Shown here: in pieces, positions 55,586 through 64,000 of the stretch
How positions within the stretch are numbered: the stretch's first letter is position 1
How the letters are laid out: each line of letters opens with the position of its first letter
NCBI GenBank assembly: GCA_028344155.1
Contig: JAOMAI010000003.1
Coordinates: 1-64,000, forward strand
Source of the DNA: Candidatus Nitrosopelagicus sp.
Lineage (GTDB): Archaea; Thermoproteota; Nitrososphaeria; Nitrososphaerales; Nitrosopumilaceae
DNA length: 64,000 nt
Direction of reading: 5' to 3'
Translations under genes and position numbers: made by a program
Notes under the pieces: generated by a model
The model's database searches: none
Told to the model about the DNA's origin: nothing
Seen by the model: the letters and a program-made list of their open reading frames with translations, nothing else

Positions 55586-56521
55586 TTGATATCACACATC
55601 ATAAAAATTTCAAATGTTTTAGAATTTGTAAATAATACTACAAAAGTAATTAATGAAAAAAATGATCAAACAATTTCAGGATTTGCATCTATACATAAGG
55701 CTAAAACTGGAGAAATTTCATTTTGGTCTTCCACTGATAATGAATCTGTTCAATCAATTAATCAATCTAATGCTTCATTAATTTTTTGTCCATCAATACT
55801 ACATACCAATCAGTTCAAAACAAATTCAACATTAATTTTTGTAGAAAATCCTAGATTATGGTTTATTAGATGTATAAAAAATTTCAATTCACAAAAAATT
55901 TCTCAAGGAATACATGAAACAGCGATCATTGAAACCAATCAAATTGGTAAAAACACATCCATTGGTCAATACTCCTATATTGAAAATGATGTCAGCATTG
56001 GTGATAATTGTATCATATATGGTGGAGTTCAGATTTTTAGTGGAACTAAAATTGGTGATAATGTAAAAATTCTTCCATCAGTAATTATTGGTGACGAACA
56101 TTTTGGAACACAAAGAAATGAATCATCTCTATTAGAGTCCTGCCAACATCTTGGTGGAGTTAATATTGGAAATAATGTTGAACTTGGTTCTCATACGTCC
56201 ATATTGCCTGGTTTTTTAGAAGACACTGAAATCGGTGATGGAACAAAAATCAGTAGTCAAGTATATGTTGGTTCTGGAATGAAAATTGGTAAAAATTGTA
56301 TAATTGCTGGTAAAACCTATTTTGGTGGAAGTTCTATAATCGAAGATAATGTGTATGTTGCACCTGGAGCGAATATTAGAAATGGAATAAGATTGTCAAA
56401 AAATTCTTTTATTGGAATGGGCGCAGTTGTTGTGAAAAATGTTTCAGAAAATACAACTGTTATAGGTAATCCTGCTAAACCAACTCTTCATAATTCTGAA
56501 AAACACCAAAGGACTAAATAA
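55586..56521 (+). CDS. LpxD-like acyltransferase
   Basis: A 311-residue protein whose N-terminal domain (TISGFASIHKAKTGEISFWS, about residues 35-55) resembles the LpxD uridine-binding domain. It is followed by a left-handed beta-helix with repeats such as IGQYSYIENDVSIGDNCIIYGGVQIF and a long C-terminal hexapeptide run. LpxD makes UDP-diacyl-GlcN for lipid A in bacteria. This organism has no lipid A, so it probably acylates a different UDP-aminosugar. It stands in the glycan locus next to a GT39-like gene. Confidence 0.72.
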   Translation: MISHIIKISNVLEFVNNTTKVINEKNDQTISGFASIHKAKTGEISFWSSTDNESVQSINQSNASLIFCPSILHTNQFKTNSTLIFVENPRLWFIRCIKNFNSQKISQGIHETAIIETNQIGKNTSIGQYSYIENDVSIGDNCIIYGGVQIFSGTKIGDNVKILPSVIIGDEHFGTQRNESSLLESCQHLGGVNIGNNVELGSHTSILPGFLEDTEIGDGTKISSQVYVGSGMKIGKNCIIAGKTYFGGSSIIEDNVYVAPGANIRNGIRLSKNSFIGMGAVVVKNVSENTTVIGNPAKPTLHNSEKHQRTK

Positions 56522-56551
56522 AATAATTATTAATAATTTCTAAAAAACAAC

Positions 56552-58180
56552 ATGAATTCAAAAATCATCTTTTTACTCTTAATAGCAATAGGACTAGTTT
56601 CTTTTTCTATAAAATTATATCATATTGATTTCTCCTTACCTCCAACATCTGATGACTCTTATGGCTACATTTTACGCTCATTTTCAATTTTAAATAATGA
56701 CTTCACAGAACCAATAAGAAAAACACTTGGTTGGCCAATAATACTTTCAGGACTCTATAATCTCATTGATTCAAATAATTTTCTTGATTATGTAAATGCT
56801 GGAAGATTATTAAGCATGATAATTTCAACATTAACAATTTTTCCTATGTATTTATTTGCTAGAAAATTCTTTAATGAAAAATTTTCAATACTTGCATCAT
56901 TAATGTTTGCCTTTGAACCACATCTCTTATACAATTCAGCATCTGCACTTTCTGAGCCAATTTTTATTCTATTAACAATATCTTCGTGTTATTTTATTTT
57001 AGAAAAAAAATTTAACTATTCATATATTCTTGCTTTTTTAATATGTGGACTTGCTGTTTGGATGAGATTTAATGGATTAATTACATTAATTATTTTATCA
57101 ATAATCTTCTTTGTTACGTACAAACCAAATCCAAAAAATCTTCTTAAATATTCTGGATGTTTACTAATTTTTTTCATAATACTCACTCCCATGTTAGTAC
57201 AAAAAAATGAACAATATGGAAATCCTTTTTATTTTTCACAAACCAATCAACTATTCTCCGGAAATTATGCTGATATATTATCTGATAACTCTAGGGATTT
57301 AGTTTATTCTTATTCTAACTTTATTGAAGACTATGGATTTAATGAATTTGTACAAAGATTTCTGTTTACTGGAACTTTTAATCTATTAGAATCGATAGTA
57401 AAACTTGCATTTCCATATCTGATTGTTTTTCTACCGTTTGGTATAATTCTTTCATTTCGTCACAGTGGTATACCAAAATCAAAAATTGGAAGTTTATGGA
57501 TAATGCTTTTAGGCTCAATCAGTATTTTTGTAATTTACTTTTCAATAATTCCAGATAAACGATTAATTTATCATATTTTACCATTTCTCATTATATTTTC
57601 TACAATAATTATTCAAAAAATTGTACAGAATGGAACAAGTACATTTTCATTTTCACAAAAACAAAAAAATCTAACAATATTATGTTTCATCATATTTATC
57701 GTGGTAACATCATGTTTGTTCACGATTAGATATGATTCATCATCTGATTTAATGTATAAAGAGAAATTTTTATTCACAGAACATATTGTAACTGAATTTG
57801 ATGGAAAAATTTTAGATGGTGGAAATACACTTGAATTTTTAAAATTTGTAACTTTTAATTCACCTACTAAAGATTTTAAATCGTATCAAACTCAATATCA
57901 AGATGAAATTTTTAAAAATCCTGAAAGATTAAATGAAATAGCTCTTTCAGCAACTTCACTAAAAGATCTAATTAGAATTGGAGAAAGTTACCAACTTGAA
58001 TATATTGCAGTTAGTAAAGATAATGTTGATCAACTTTATCCATTCCTCTTAGATGTGTATACCGATGAGAAAAGTAATCCATTTTTAGAAAAAGTTTTTG
58101 ATACAACTGCAATAAATAATCAAAAATTTCACGCTAAAGTCTTTAAGATAAATTATGAAAAATTCTTTGATACTCCTTAA
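56552..58180 (+). CDS. GT39-like membrane glycosyltransferase
   Basis: A 542-residue multi-pass membrane protein. The first outside loop carries PPTSDDSYGYILRSF, with the paired Asp typical of the dolichyl-phosphate-sugar-dependent transferases (GT39/ArnT/PMT). Ten or so hydrophobic segments follow, then a soluble C-terminal domain (about residues 420-540, FTTEH-like and YIAVSKDNVDQLYPFL) that is similar to the end of 63158-64000. It probably adds a sugar from a lipid carrier outside the cell. Confidence 0.78.
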   Translation: MNSKIIFLLLIAIGLVSFSIKLYHIDFSLPPTSDDSYGYILRSFSILNNDFTEPIRKTLGWPIILSGLYNLIDSNNFLDYVNAGRLLSMIISTLTIFPMYLFARKFFNEKFSILASLMFAFEPHLLYNSASALSEPIFILLTISSCYFILEKKFNYSYILAFLICGLAVWMRFNGLITLIILSIIFFVTYKPNPKNLLKYSGCLLIFFIILTPMLVQKNEQYGNPFYFSQTNQLFSGNYADILSDNSRDLVYSYSNFIEDYGFNEFVQRFLFTGTFNLLESIVKLAFPYLIVFLPFGIILSFRHSGIPKSKIGSLWIMLLGSISIFVIYFSIIPDKRLIYHILPFLIIFSTIIIQKIVQNGTSTFSFSQKQKNLTILCFIIFIVVTSCLFTIRYDSSSDLMYKEKFLFTEHIVTEFDGKILDGGNTLEFLKFVTFNSPTKDFKSYQTQYQDEIFKNPERLNEIALSATSLKDLIRIGESYQLEYIAVSKDNVDQLYPFLLDVYTDEKSNPFLEKVFDTTAINNQKFHAKVFKINYEKFFDTP

Positions 58181-59118
58181 GAATTATCAAAATTATAAAA
58201 TTTTTTCATGAACGTATGTTTTTCTAAATATTGGTAAAAACTTGAATAACTCAAAATTTTACTTTTATTATTCTCGTCAAAAAAATAACTATATTTCTCA
58301 TCAACGATCATTGGAACTTGAAATACTCTGTTATACCACTTTCTTCGTGTCTCTTCATCTAAAAATCGCGCTTCTATCAAGAAACTATAATTATAATTAT
58401 TCTCTTTATCTACAAAATTCGAAATATCAATATCATTCTTTTTTGCAATAAAATTAATTTCATAATTATTTTCTTTAACTTTTTTTGTAAACTCTAGTAA
58501 TGATAGTGGATTTCCATTATGGGTAAAATATGCATCATTATCAATATCATATAGCACCCATTTTTTTAGTTTTTCTTGAAATACTTCTATCAAAATATGA
58601 CCGTTATCATAACTATTCCAATCCTCAAGAGTTAGTACTGCAACAATCCTTGCTTTTATTCCATTATTTTTTAAAAATTGAATTGACCAATTTGAAATAG
58701 TTCCACATGTTGCAAAAATTTTTTCATTTTTAGCTTTTGTTAAAATTTCTGAATATTCTTTTTCATCGTCCTTATTTCCATGTGAATATATCCATGCTAT
58801 TGAAGATAACAATGCATCATGATTTGTCTCAAAAACAATTCTTTGTTTATTGTTCTTACCTGGATTTACAAATCTGTAAACTCCTTCTTTATCCAAATTG
58901 TACGTTTTGCCAGAAAAAATATACTTGCCTTTTGGAATCACTAAATTATCTGGAAGTTCAATTCCCTTCTCATTAGACATTTCTGATATGATCTGAATTT
59001 TTTCTAAAAAAGCATGAAAAACAATTGGAGTATTAGTTTCAATTCCTGGCGGTTTAATGAAATCCTCTTTCAACTTAATTTTCCTAAGAACACTCGATGC
59101 AGTCTTTTTTATTTTCAA
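58177..59118 (-). CDS. Transglutaminase-like cysteine protein in the glycan locus
   Basis: A 313-residue soluble protein with a transglutaminase-fold triad. The Cys is in FATCGTISNW (C138), the His in DNGHILIEVF (H174), and the Asp in LYDIDNDAYF (D191). The Cys-His-Asp order matches bacterial/archaeal transglutaminase-like cysteine proteases and peptidases. No signal peptide is present. It could modify an amide bond in a surface protein or glycan. It overlaps the GT39 gene by four bases (convergent). The exact activity is unknown. Confidence 0.7.
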   Translation of the reverse strand: MKIKKTASSVLRKIKLKEDFIKPPGIETNTPIVFHAFLEKIQIISEMSNEKGIELPDNLVIPKGKYIFSGKTYNLDKEGVYRFVNPGKNNKQRIVFETNHDALLSSIAWIYSHGNKDDEKEYSEILTKAKNEKIFATCGTISNWSIQFLKNNGIKARIVAVLTLEDWNSYDNGHILIEVFQEKLKKWVLYDIDNDAYFTHNGNPLSLLEFTKKVKENNYEINFIAKKNDIDISNFVDKENNYNYSFLIEARFLDEETRRKWYNRVFQVPMIVDEKYSYFFDENNKSKILSYSSFYQYLEKHTFMKKFYNFDNS

Positions 59119-59176
59119 TGATTTATCTTTCCTTATTCACATTAAAAAATAACTATTAAATTATTTTAGCATAAAT

Positions 59177-59842
59177 CTAATTCTTAACCCATTCAATTAA
59201 AATTCGTTTTATTAGCCTACAACCTGTTTGAAATGGCTTCATTTTTCGCTTACCTCCAATTCTCCTGCCTTCATTTCCTACAATTTCAATAATTTTCTGT
59301 TTTCTTTTCATTCCTCTAATACTCATTTGAAATGTTGAATCTAATTGCATTGCATCAAATTTTAATTCCTTGAATGCTTTTCGGGTTATACTTCTACTTT
59401 CATTTAATGTATCTGTCATATTTCCATTAAAAATTACATTTGCAATGAATGTAAACATCTTATTTCCAAATCCATCAATCAATCCTGCATCTAAATTTTC
59501 AGAACCTTTTCCAAATCTGGATATGACGACTTGATCATATCCTTCATCCATTTTTTTACTTAATTGAAGAATTTCATTTGGTTCATGATTTCCATCTGGT
59601 CCAAAAATTATGATTACATCTGATTTTGTGCATTCCACTCCTGTCAAAATTCCTCCTCCATGACCTCTATTTTTTTGATCAATTACCTGAAATCCCATTT
59701 TTTTACATTCTTCAATAGTGCCATCAGTTGAGCCACCATCTATTACCACTATTTCATCTGCCCATTCTTTTTTAATTTTTGGTAAAATTGCTCTTACTCC
59801 ATCAATTTCATTTAAAGTTAGAATAATTATTGCTATTGACAT
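59177..59842 (-). CDS. Glycosyltransferase family 2, dolichyl-phosphate-sugar-type
   Basis: A 221-residue GT-A transferase. Visible motifs are ILTLNEIDGVRAILPKI, IVVIDGGSTDGTIEECKKMG (nucleotide binding), the metal-binding D-x-D-like IIFGPDGNHEPNEI, and a C-terminal GRRIGGKRKMKPFQTG. Such small GT2 enzymes make dolichyl-phosphate sugars or start glycan chains. It is probably cotranscribed with the upstream epimerase genes (35-base gap to the fucose-synthase-like gene). Confidence 0.82.
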   Translation of the reverse strand: MSIAIIILTLNEIDGVRAILPKIKKEWADEIVVIDGGSTDGTIEECKKMGFQVIDQKNRGHGGGILTGVECTKSDVIIIFGPDGNHEPNEILQLSKKMDEGYDQVVISRFGKGSENLDAGLIDGFGNKMFTFIANVIFNGNMTDTLNESRSITRKAFKELKFDAMQLDSTFQMSIRGMKRKQKIIEIVGNEGRRIGGKRKMKPFQTGCRLIKRILIEWVKN

Positions 59843-59876
59843 GTCTGAACAATTTTTGTAGTCCGAATAAATCTTG

Positions 59877-60809
59877 CTAAGAACTTTGTTGTTTTGTAAA
59901 CCATGTTATTGTTTCTTCTAATCCTTCTCTAATTTTAGTTTCTGGTTTAAACTCCAATAACTCTTTTGCACGAGCATTACTTACACATCTCCTTGGTTGC
60001 CCATTAGGTTTTGAATCATCCCATTCAATCTGTCCTGAAAAATCCATTAAATCTGCAATTATTTCTGCTAACTCTTTTATTGATATTTCTAATTCACTTC
60101 CTAAATTTATTGGATCAGATTCATTATATTTTTCAGCTGCTAAAATAATTCCTTTCGCTGTATCTCTTACATATAGAAAATCTCTAGTTGGAGAACCATC
60201 TCCCCATAATGTAATTTTTTCATTTTGTAATTTTTTTGCCTGGAAGATTTTTTTAATAATTGCAGGTATTACATGACTACTGTCTTCTGAAAAATTATCT
60301 GTTGGTCCATACATGTTAGTTGGTATTACTGATATTGAATTGAATTTGTATTGCTTTCTATAAGCATCTGATTGAACTAGCTGCATTTTTTTAGCAAGAC
60401 CGTATGATGCATTTGTTTCTTCAGGATACCCTTCCCAAATCTGTTTCTCATTAAATGGTATATTGGCAAATTTTGGATAACTACAAACTGTACCTACCAA
60501 AATTAATTTTTCTATGCCTACATTTTTCGCTTCTTCTATTAGATGTGTTCCCATCATCAGATTATCATAAAATACTCCTGCTGGATTATTATTCATATAT
60601 TGAATTCCTCCAACTGTTCCAGCTACATGAAAAATAATATCTACATCTGAGACTACTTTCTTACAATTTTCTTGTATACGTAAATCATATTGTTGTGAAC
60701 TTGGTAAAAATAATTCTTTTACTTTTCTTTTTTCTAATTCTTCAACTACATATCTACCAAGGAATCCACTACTACCAGTAACTAAAACTTTTTTCTCAGA
60801 CCAATTCAT
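59877..60809 (-). CDS. GDP-L-fucose synthase-like SDR
   Basis: A 310-residue SDR close to GDP-L-fucose synthase (epimerase/reductase). Marks are VLVTGSSGFLGRYVVEEL at the start, VGTVCSYPKFANIPF, the YGLAK catalytic pair and VIPTNMYGPTDNFSEDSSHVIPA, which is characteristic of this group. Such enzymes convert GDP-4-keto-6-deoxymannose to GDP-fucose, or GDP-4-keto-3,6-dideoxy sugar to GDP-colitose (ColC). The nearby Lys-to-His DegT protein makes the second possibility worth testing. It has a 3-base gap from the upstream epimerase gene. Confidence 0.84.
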   Translation of the reverse strand: MNWSEKKVLVTGSSGFLGRYVVEELEKRKVKELFLPSSQQYDLRIQENCKKVVSDVDIIFHVAGTVGGIQYMNNNPAGVFYDNLMMGTHLIEEAKNVGIEKLILVGTVCSYPKFANIPFNEKQIWEGYPEETNASYGLAKKMQLVQSDAYRKQYKFNSISVIPTNMYGPTDNFSEDSSHVIPAIIKKIFQAKKLQNEKITLWGDGSPTRDFLYVRDTAKGIILAAEKYNESDPINLGSELEISIKELAEIIADLMDFSGQIEWDDSKPNGQPRRCVSNARAKELLEFKPETKIREGLEETITWFTKQQSS

Positions 60810-60812
60810 TTT

Positions 60813-61826
60813 CTAAAACTTTTTTCTATATGATGACGTCCATCCCTTAAACGGTTTGTTAAATGATATTCCGTTTTGTTTGACCCATTCAATAGTTTTT
60901 TCAAGTCCTTCATTAATTGACACTTGTGGTTTCCAACCAAGAAGCTTATTTGCTTTATTATAATCACAAACCAGTGTATCAACATCATCTGGTCTAAATC
61001 TTGTTGAATCTACATTAATGGAAACTTCTTTTTTCATAATTCCTGATATTTCTTGAACTAGTTCCTTAATTGATAATGCTCTTTGACTTCCAATGTTTAT
61101 TGTTTCTCCAATAATTCCTTCTACTACTAATGCTAAAAGAATTCCTCGTGCAGTATCTGAAACAAAAGTTAAATCTCTTTTGCTATGAATATTTCCTAAT
61201 GTAATTTCATCCTGATCTTTTAACATCTGTGAAATTATTTCTGGAATAATATATGGTTGAGTTATGTTTGGCCCAAATGAGTTAAATGGTCTAATAATTA
61301 CTGCTGGAAAATTATGTTCTTTATGCATGGTAAATACTACTCTCTCTCCTGCAAGTTTACTTACTGCATATGTTGATTGAGGTGTTGTAGGATGATTCTC
61401 ATCCATTGGTACGTGTCTGGCACTTCCATAAATCTCACTAGATGAAATATGAACAAAACGTTTAATTTTTTTTTCTTTACTTACTGCTAGTGATAAATTA
61501 ATAGTTGCATTGACATTTGTCTCAAAAAATTCATTTGGATAAAAATATGAATCTGGAATAAATGGAAGTGCCGCTAAATTAATTACATAATCTTTATTTT
61601 TTACTGCATCTTGAATTTTTTCTTTATCATTAAGATCTGCATTAATTAATGAAACATTTGGAATTTCTTTAACATATTCTTCTTTTCCTGATGATAAATT
61701 ATCAATTATGGTTATTTTTGCATCTAAATCTGAAAGTTGTTTTGTAACCTGTGATCCTATAAAACCACATCCACCTGTCACCAGAACTTCTTTATTTGTT
61801 AATTCTTCTAAAATTTTCATTTTCAT
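60813..61826 (-). CDS. Nucleotide-sugar epimerase/4,6-dehydratase-type SDR
   Basis: A 337-residue SDR with VLVTGGCGFIGSQVTKQL, SSSEIYGS, the YAVSK pair (about residue 149), IRPFNSFGPNITQPYIIPE and FRPDDVDTLVCDYNKA. It resembles UDP-glucose epimerases and dTDP-glucose 4,6-dehydratases. It is not a clear GDP-mannose 4,6-dehydratase, so the donor nucleotide is uncertain. Its start touches the end of the DegT-like gene, so the four genes 63116-59177 look like one minus-strand operon. Confidence 0.83.
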   Translation of the reverse strand: MKMKILEELTNKEVLVTGGCGFIGSQVTKQLSDLDAKITIIDNLSSGKEEYVKEIPNVSLINADLNDKEKIQDAVKNKDYVINLAALPFIPDSYFYPNEFFETNVNATINLSLAVSKEKKIKRFVHISSSEIYGSARHVPMDENHPTTPQSTYAVSKLAGERVVFTMHKEHNFPAVIIRPFNSFGPNITQPYIIPEIISQMLKDQDEITLGNIHSKRDLTFVSDTARGILLALVVEGIIGETINIGSQRALSIKELVQEISGIMKKEVSINVDSTRFRPDDVDTLVCDYNKANKLLGWKPQVSINEGLEKTIEWVKQNGISFNKPFKGWTSSYRKKF

Positions 61827-63116
61827 TTACCTTGAAGTTCTTGATTTAATAAATTTAGTAATTTGTTCTAAAACATATTTTCGTGAATTAGAGTCAATAT
61901 CTTGATGATTTCCAATTAAAAATGAATTTTGCATAACATCTGTTGAGTTAACCAATTTTCCAGAAACTTTGAATTTAATCATTTTTGTAACTGGTTGCAT
62001 TACAAAATTACCTGTCATAACTGGTCTGGTTTCAATTCCATTTTTCTCTAAATATTTTACTAAATCATTTCTTCTAAAATATTCATTTTTCTTTACTTTT
62101 ATTGCAAATAACATGTTTGCATGAAAATGATTTGGCTCAACGTATGTTAGATCAATAAATTCTGAGAATTTAGATAAATTTTTCCTCCAAAAATCTGCAT
62201 TAGATTTTCGTATAGTCAAAAATTTATCTAATTTTTTAATTTGATGTATGCCAAATCCCCCTTGAATTTCAGTTGGTCTTAAATTGAATCCTAGATTTGA
62301 AAAAAGAAAATTCGAATTAATATTTGGATACTTTTTCTCAATTTGTTTTTTATTTTTTAACTCTCTAGCCCATCCATGTGCACGAAGAGATTTTCCTAAT
62401 TCATAAAAGGACTCATTATTTGTTACTAACATACCTCCTTCCATTGTTGTAATATGATGTGAGATAAAAAAACTAAAAGTACCTAGTTCTCCAAATGAAC
62501 CTACTTTTTTATTTTTTATTTTTGCACCTAACGCTTCACAACAATCTTCAATTACATACAAATTATTTTCTTTTGCAATTTTTCTAATTTCATTCATTTT
62601 ACAAGGATTTCCTAATAGATGAACTGGTAGTATAGCTTTAGTTTTTTTTGTTATTGCTTTTTCTATTTTCTTAGTATCTATATTGTAACTTCTTGGGTCT
62701 ACATCAACAAATACCGGTTTTGCATGAATGTTAATAATTGGAAAAACAGTGGTAGACCATGTTATTGCAGGCGTAATAATCTCATCATTTTCTTTTATTT
62801 TTCTATTTTTTAAAATTGGATTTGATAGAATTGATAATGCTAGTAAATTTGCTGATGATCCTGAATTAACCATTAATGCATATTTGACACCAATGTATTT
62901 TGCAAATAACCTCTCAAATTCCTTTACCTTCTTACCCATTGTAGTCTTCATTTCTAGCATTGATTCTAACGCTTCATACACCTCTTCCCAACCATATGAT
63001 GGATAACCAAGTGATACTTTTTTTGGATCTTTTTTAGTATAATCTGATGAGAAATTTTCTAAAATAAACTTTTTAGCAATTTTTTTATTCAATGTATATT
63101 TTGAAAAATTATCCAT
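61827..63116 (-). CDS. ColD-like sugar 3-dehydratase (DegT family, Lys replaced by His)
   Basis: A 429-residue DegT-family protein. Standard members have the PLP Lys in an F-S-F-x-x-x-K motif. Here the run is FSFFISHHITT, with His at the Lys position (H220). The known enzymes with this change are GDP-4-keto-6-deoxymannose 3-dehydratase (ColD) and the iron-sulfur E1/RfbH group. The four-Cys iron-sulfur pattern of E1 is not seen, so it is closer to ColD. Other family marks are VNSGSSANLLAL and YVIEDCCEALGAKI. It would make a 3-deoxy sugar. Confidence 0.82.
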   Translation of the reverse strand: MDNFSKYTLNKKIAKKFILENFSSDYTKKDPKKVSLGYPSYGWEEVYEALESMLEMKTTMGKKVKEFERLFAKYIGVKYALMVNSGSSANLLALSILSNPILKNRKIKENDEIITPAITWSTTVFPIINIHAKPVFVDVDPRSYNIDTKKIEKAITKKTKAILPVHLLGNPCKMNEIRKIAKENNLYVIEDCCEALGAKIKNKKVGSFGELGTFSFFISHHITTMEGGMLVTNNESFYELGKSLRAHGWARELKNKKQIEKKYPNINSNFLFSNLGFNLRPTEIQGGFGIHQIKKLDKFLTIRKSNADFWRKNLSKFSEFIDLTYVEPNHFHANMLFAIKVKKNEYFRRNDLVKYLEKNGIETRPVMTGNFVMQPVTKMIKFKVSGKLVNSTDVMQNSFLIGNHQDIDSNSRKYVLEQITKFIKSRTSR

Positions 63117-63157
63117 TTTAAGCGTGTTTATTCATTGTTATCATCTAAAACTCATTC

Positions 63158-64000
63158 TCATGGCTGATTAAATTTTTTATCATATTTTTCATATTCAATA
63201 AAGAATAATTTCACATTATATTGATAATCAAGTTCATTTGAATCAAATACTTTCGTTAGATAAGGAAATTCTTTTTCTTTAAAATACAAATCTTGTATGA
63301 ACTGTGGTCTGTGTTTTTGGTCATCAGCAACAATGTATTCTAAACCCTCATCTCTATTTTTTTCAATTAATTCATTAATTGATGAAAAATCATTTGGTCC
63401 TGATGAATTATTTATTAATTTAATTGGTTTTGGTAATAGACTCTTTTCTTTAGGAAAATGGTCTGAAAATTCAGCTATCACTGGTCTGAGATACTTATCT
63501 TCTGGATGATATCCATTAATGATATCTGTTTTTTCATAAACAATTTTTGCAAATTCATATGCATCTTTTTCATATTTTTCATCACTTGCTGTAAATTCAA
63601 GATATCCCCAGGATGAAACTACAAAAATTCCACATATTATTACTGCAAAAATTTTTTCTTTCTTAATTTTTGTTAAAAATTTCTGTATGGTAAAAAGTGA
63701 TATTACAGAAACGATAGGTGTTAAAATAAGAAGATAACGTGTATCTTGAATATCTCTAGAAAATGCATACACTGCTACAAGTATCATAGTAAAACCGACA
63801 CTCAATAGAGTGTAATTTTCAAAATTCCTATCTTTGATTATTTTTATTAATCCATATGGAATCAAAAAAATGAGATATGGTAAAGAAAAAATTCCAGAAA
63901 ATTTTATCAAATTAAATAATCCTAACCCAATAAAATTTAGTCCTGTTTTACCCTCAATTGATGAATCAATTATTGTTTCTGGATTATTAGTGACTGTTGC
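63158..64000 (-). CDS. GT39-like membrane glycosyltransferase, partial
   Basis: The right window edge cuts this minus-strand gene. The frame is open without stops from 63158 to 64000, so the shorter start at 63910 (TTG) is not the true one. The visible 281 residues have at least four hydrophobic segments (LPYLIFLIPYGLIKII, VGFTMILVAVYAFS, IFAVIICGIFVVSSWGYL) and a soluble C-terminal domain (RDEGLEYIVADD... YFKEKEFPYLTKVFDSN). That domain is similar to the end of the GT39-like protein at 56552-58180, so it is probably a second one of that type. Confidence 0.72.
   Translation of the reverse strand, partial: ATVTNNPETIIDSSIEGKTGLNFIGLGLFNLIKFSGIFSLPYLIFLIPYGLIKIIKDRNFENYTLLSVGFTMILVAVYAFSRDIQDTRYLLILTPIVSVISLFTIQKFLTKIKKEKIFAVIICGIFVVSSWGYLEFTASDEKYEKDAYEFAKIVYEKTDIINGYHPEDKYLRPVIAEFSDHFPKEKSLLPKPIKLINNSSGPNDFSSINELIEKNRDEGLEYIVADDQKHRPQFIQDLYFKEKEFPYLTKVFDSNELDYQYNVKLFFIEYEKYDKKFNQP

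Noticed and set aside
63158-63910. Treating the edge ORF as a complete 250-aa protein from TTG
   Set aside because: The frame is open to position 64000 without a stop, so the gene is longer and cut by the window.

Overview
The window is a stretch of chromosome from an AT-rich archaeon, most likely an ammonia-oxidising marine Nitrososphaerota (Thaumarchaeota, Nitrosopumilus-like). The evidence is an archaeal information-processing set (aIF2-alpha, Nop10, GatD/GatE, pelota, Cdc48, ribosomal protein L2, LSM, multi-OB RPA, Lhr helicase, archaeal SRP RNA) combined with a complete grpE-dnaK-dnaJ operon, a bacterial-type MetK, and anaerobic-type cobalamin genes. Many start codons are TTG or GTG. Several genes have a TTTAAA/CTTAAA box 22-31 nt before the start codon, which is the layout of leaderless archaeal transcripts. 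No CRISPR array, IS element, rRNA operon or intact prophage was seen.

Layout: (1) 1-2640: small proteins, an aldo/keto reductase, and nop10 with aif2a. (2) 2667-8210: cobalamin genes cobO, cbiA, cbiC, cbiX, cbiG and cbiD. (3) 8245-18905: a membrane J-domain protein, metK, LSM, a RadB-like ATPase, Lhr helicase, RPA, an ABC exporter, tRNA-Gln(TTG) and a DUF354 protein. (4) 18967-24332: a Rossmann protein, grpE-dnaK-dnaJ, a tRNA-like relic and a very basic repeat protein. (5) 24375-32604: gatE-gatD, cdc48, rpl2, acylphosphatase, SRP RNA and a TtuA/Ncs6-type thiolase. (6) 32699-38928: a first surface-sugar module. (7) 38941-45844: site-2 protease, CutA, pelota, a YjbQ-family protein, DtxR and TrmB regulators, and a radical SAM protein resembling tetraether lipid synthase. 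(8) 45858-64000: a long second surface-glycan locus with glycosyltransferases, epimerases, aminotransferases, acyltransferases, a flippase-like protein, GT39-like membrane proteins and a transglutaminase-fold protein. It runs off the right edge.

The genes form a few working sets. The cobalamin genes supply corrin-ring steps (not the whole pathway). GatDE makes Gln-tRNA, and its likely substrate tRNA-Gln lies in the same window. The two sugar regions share a parts list: a DegT aminotransferase, an asparagine-synthetase-like ATPase lacking its glutaminase domain, a left-handed-helix acyltransferase, an HDVD-type deacetylase and a nucleotide-sugar epimerase. They look like two versions of an aminated, acylated (possibly amidated) sugar pathway for S-layer or other surface glycans. 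In the last cluster one DegT protein has histidine in place of the PLP lysine, as in sugar 3-dehydratases, which suggests a deoxy-sugar.

The most interesting items are the duplicated amidotransferase modules, the Lys-to-His DegT protein, the transglutaminase-like protein in the glycan locus, the CbiX with one dead half, the tRNA-like relic, and the three-repeat basic protein.
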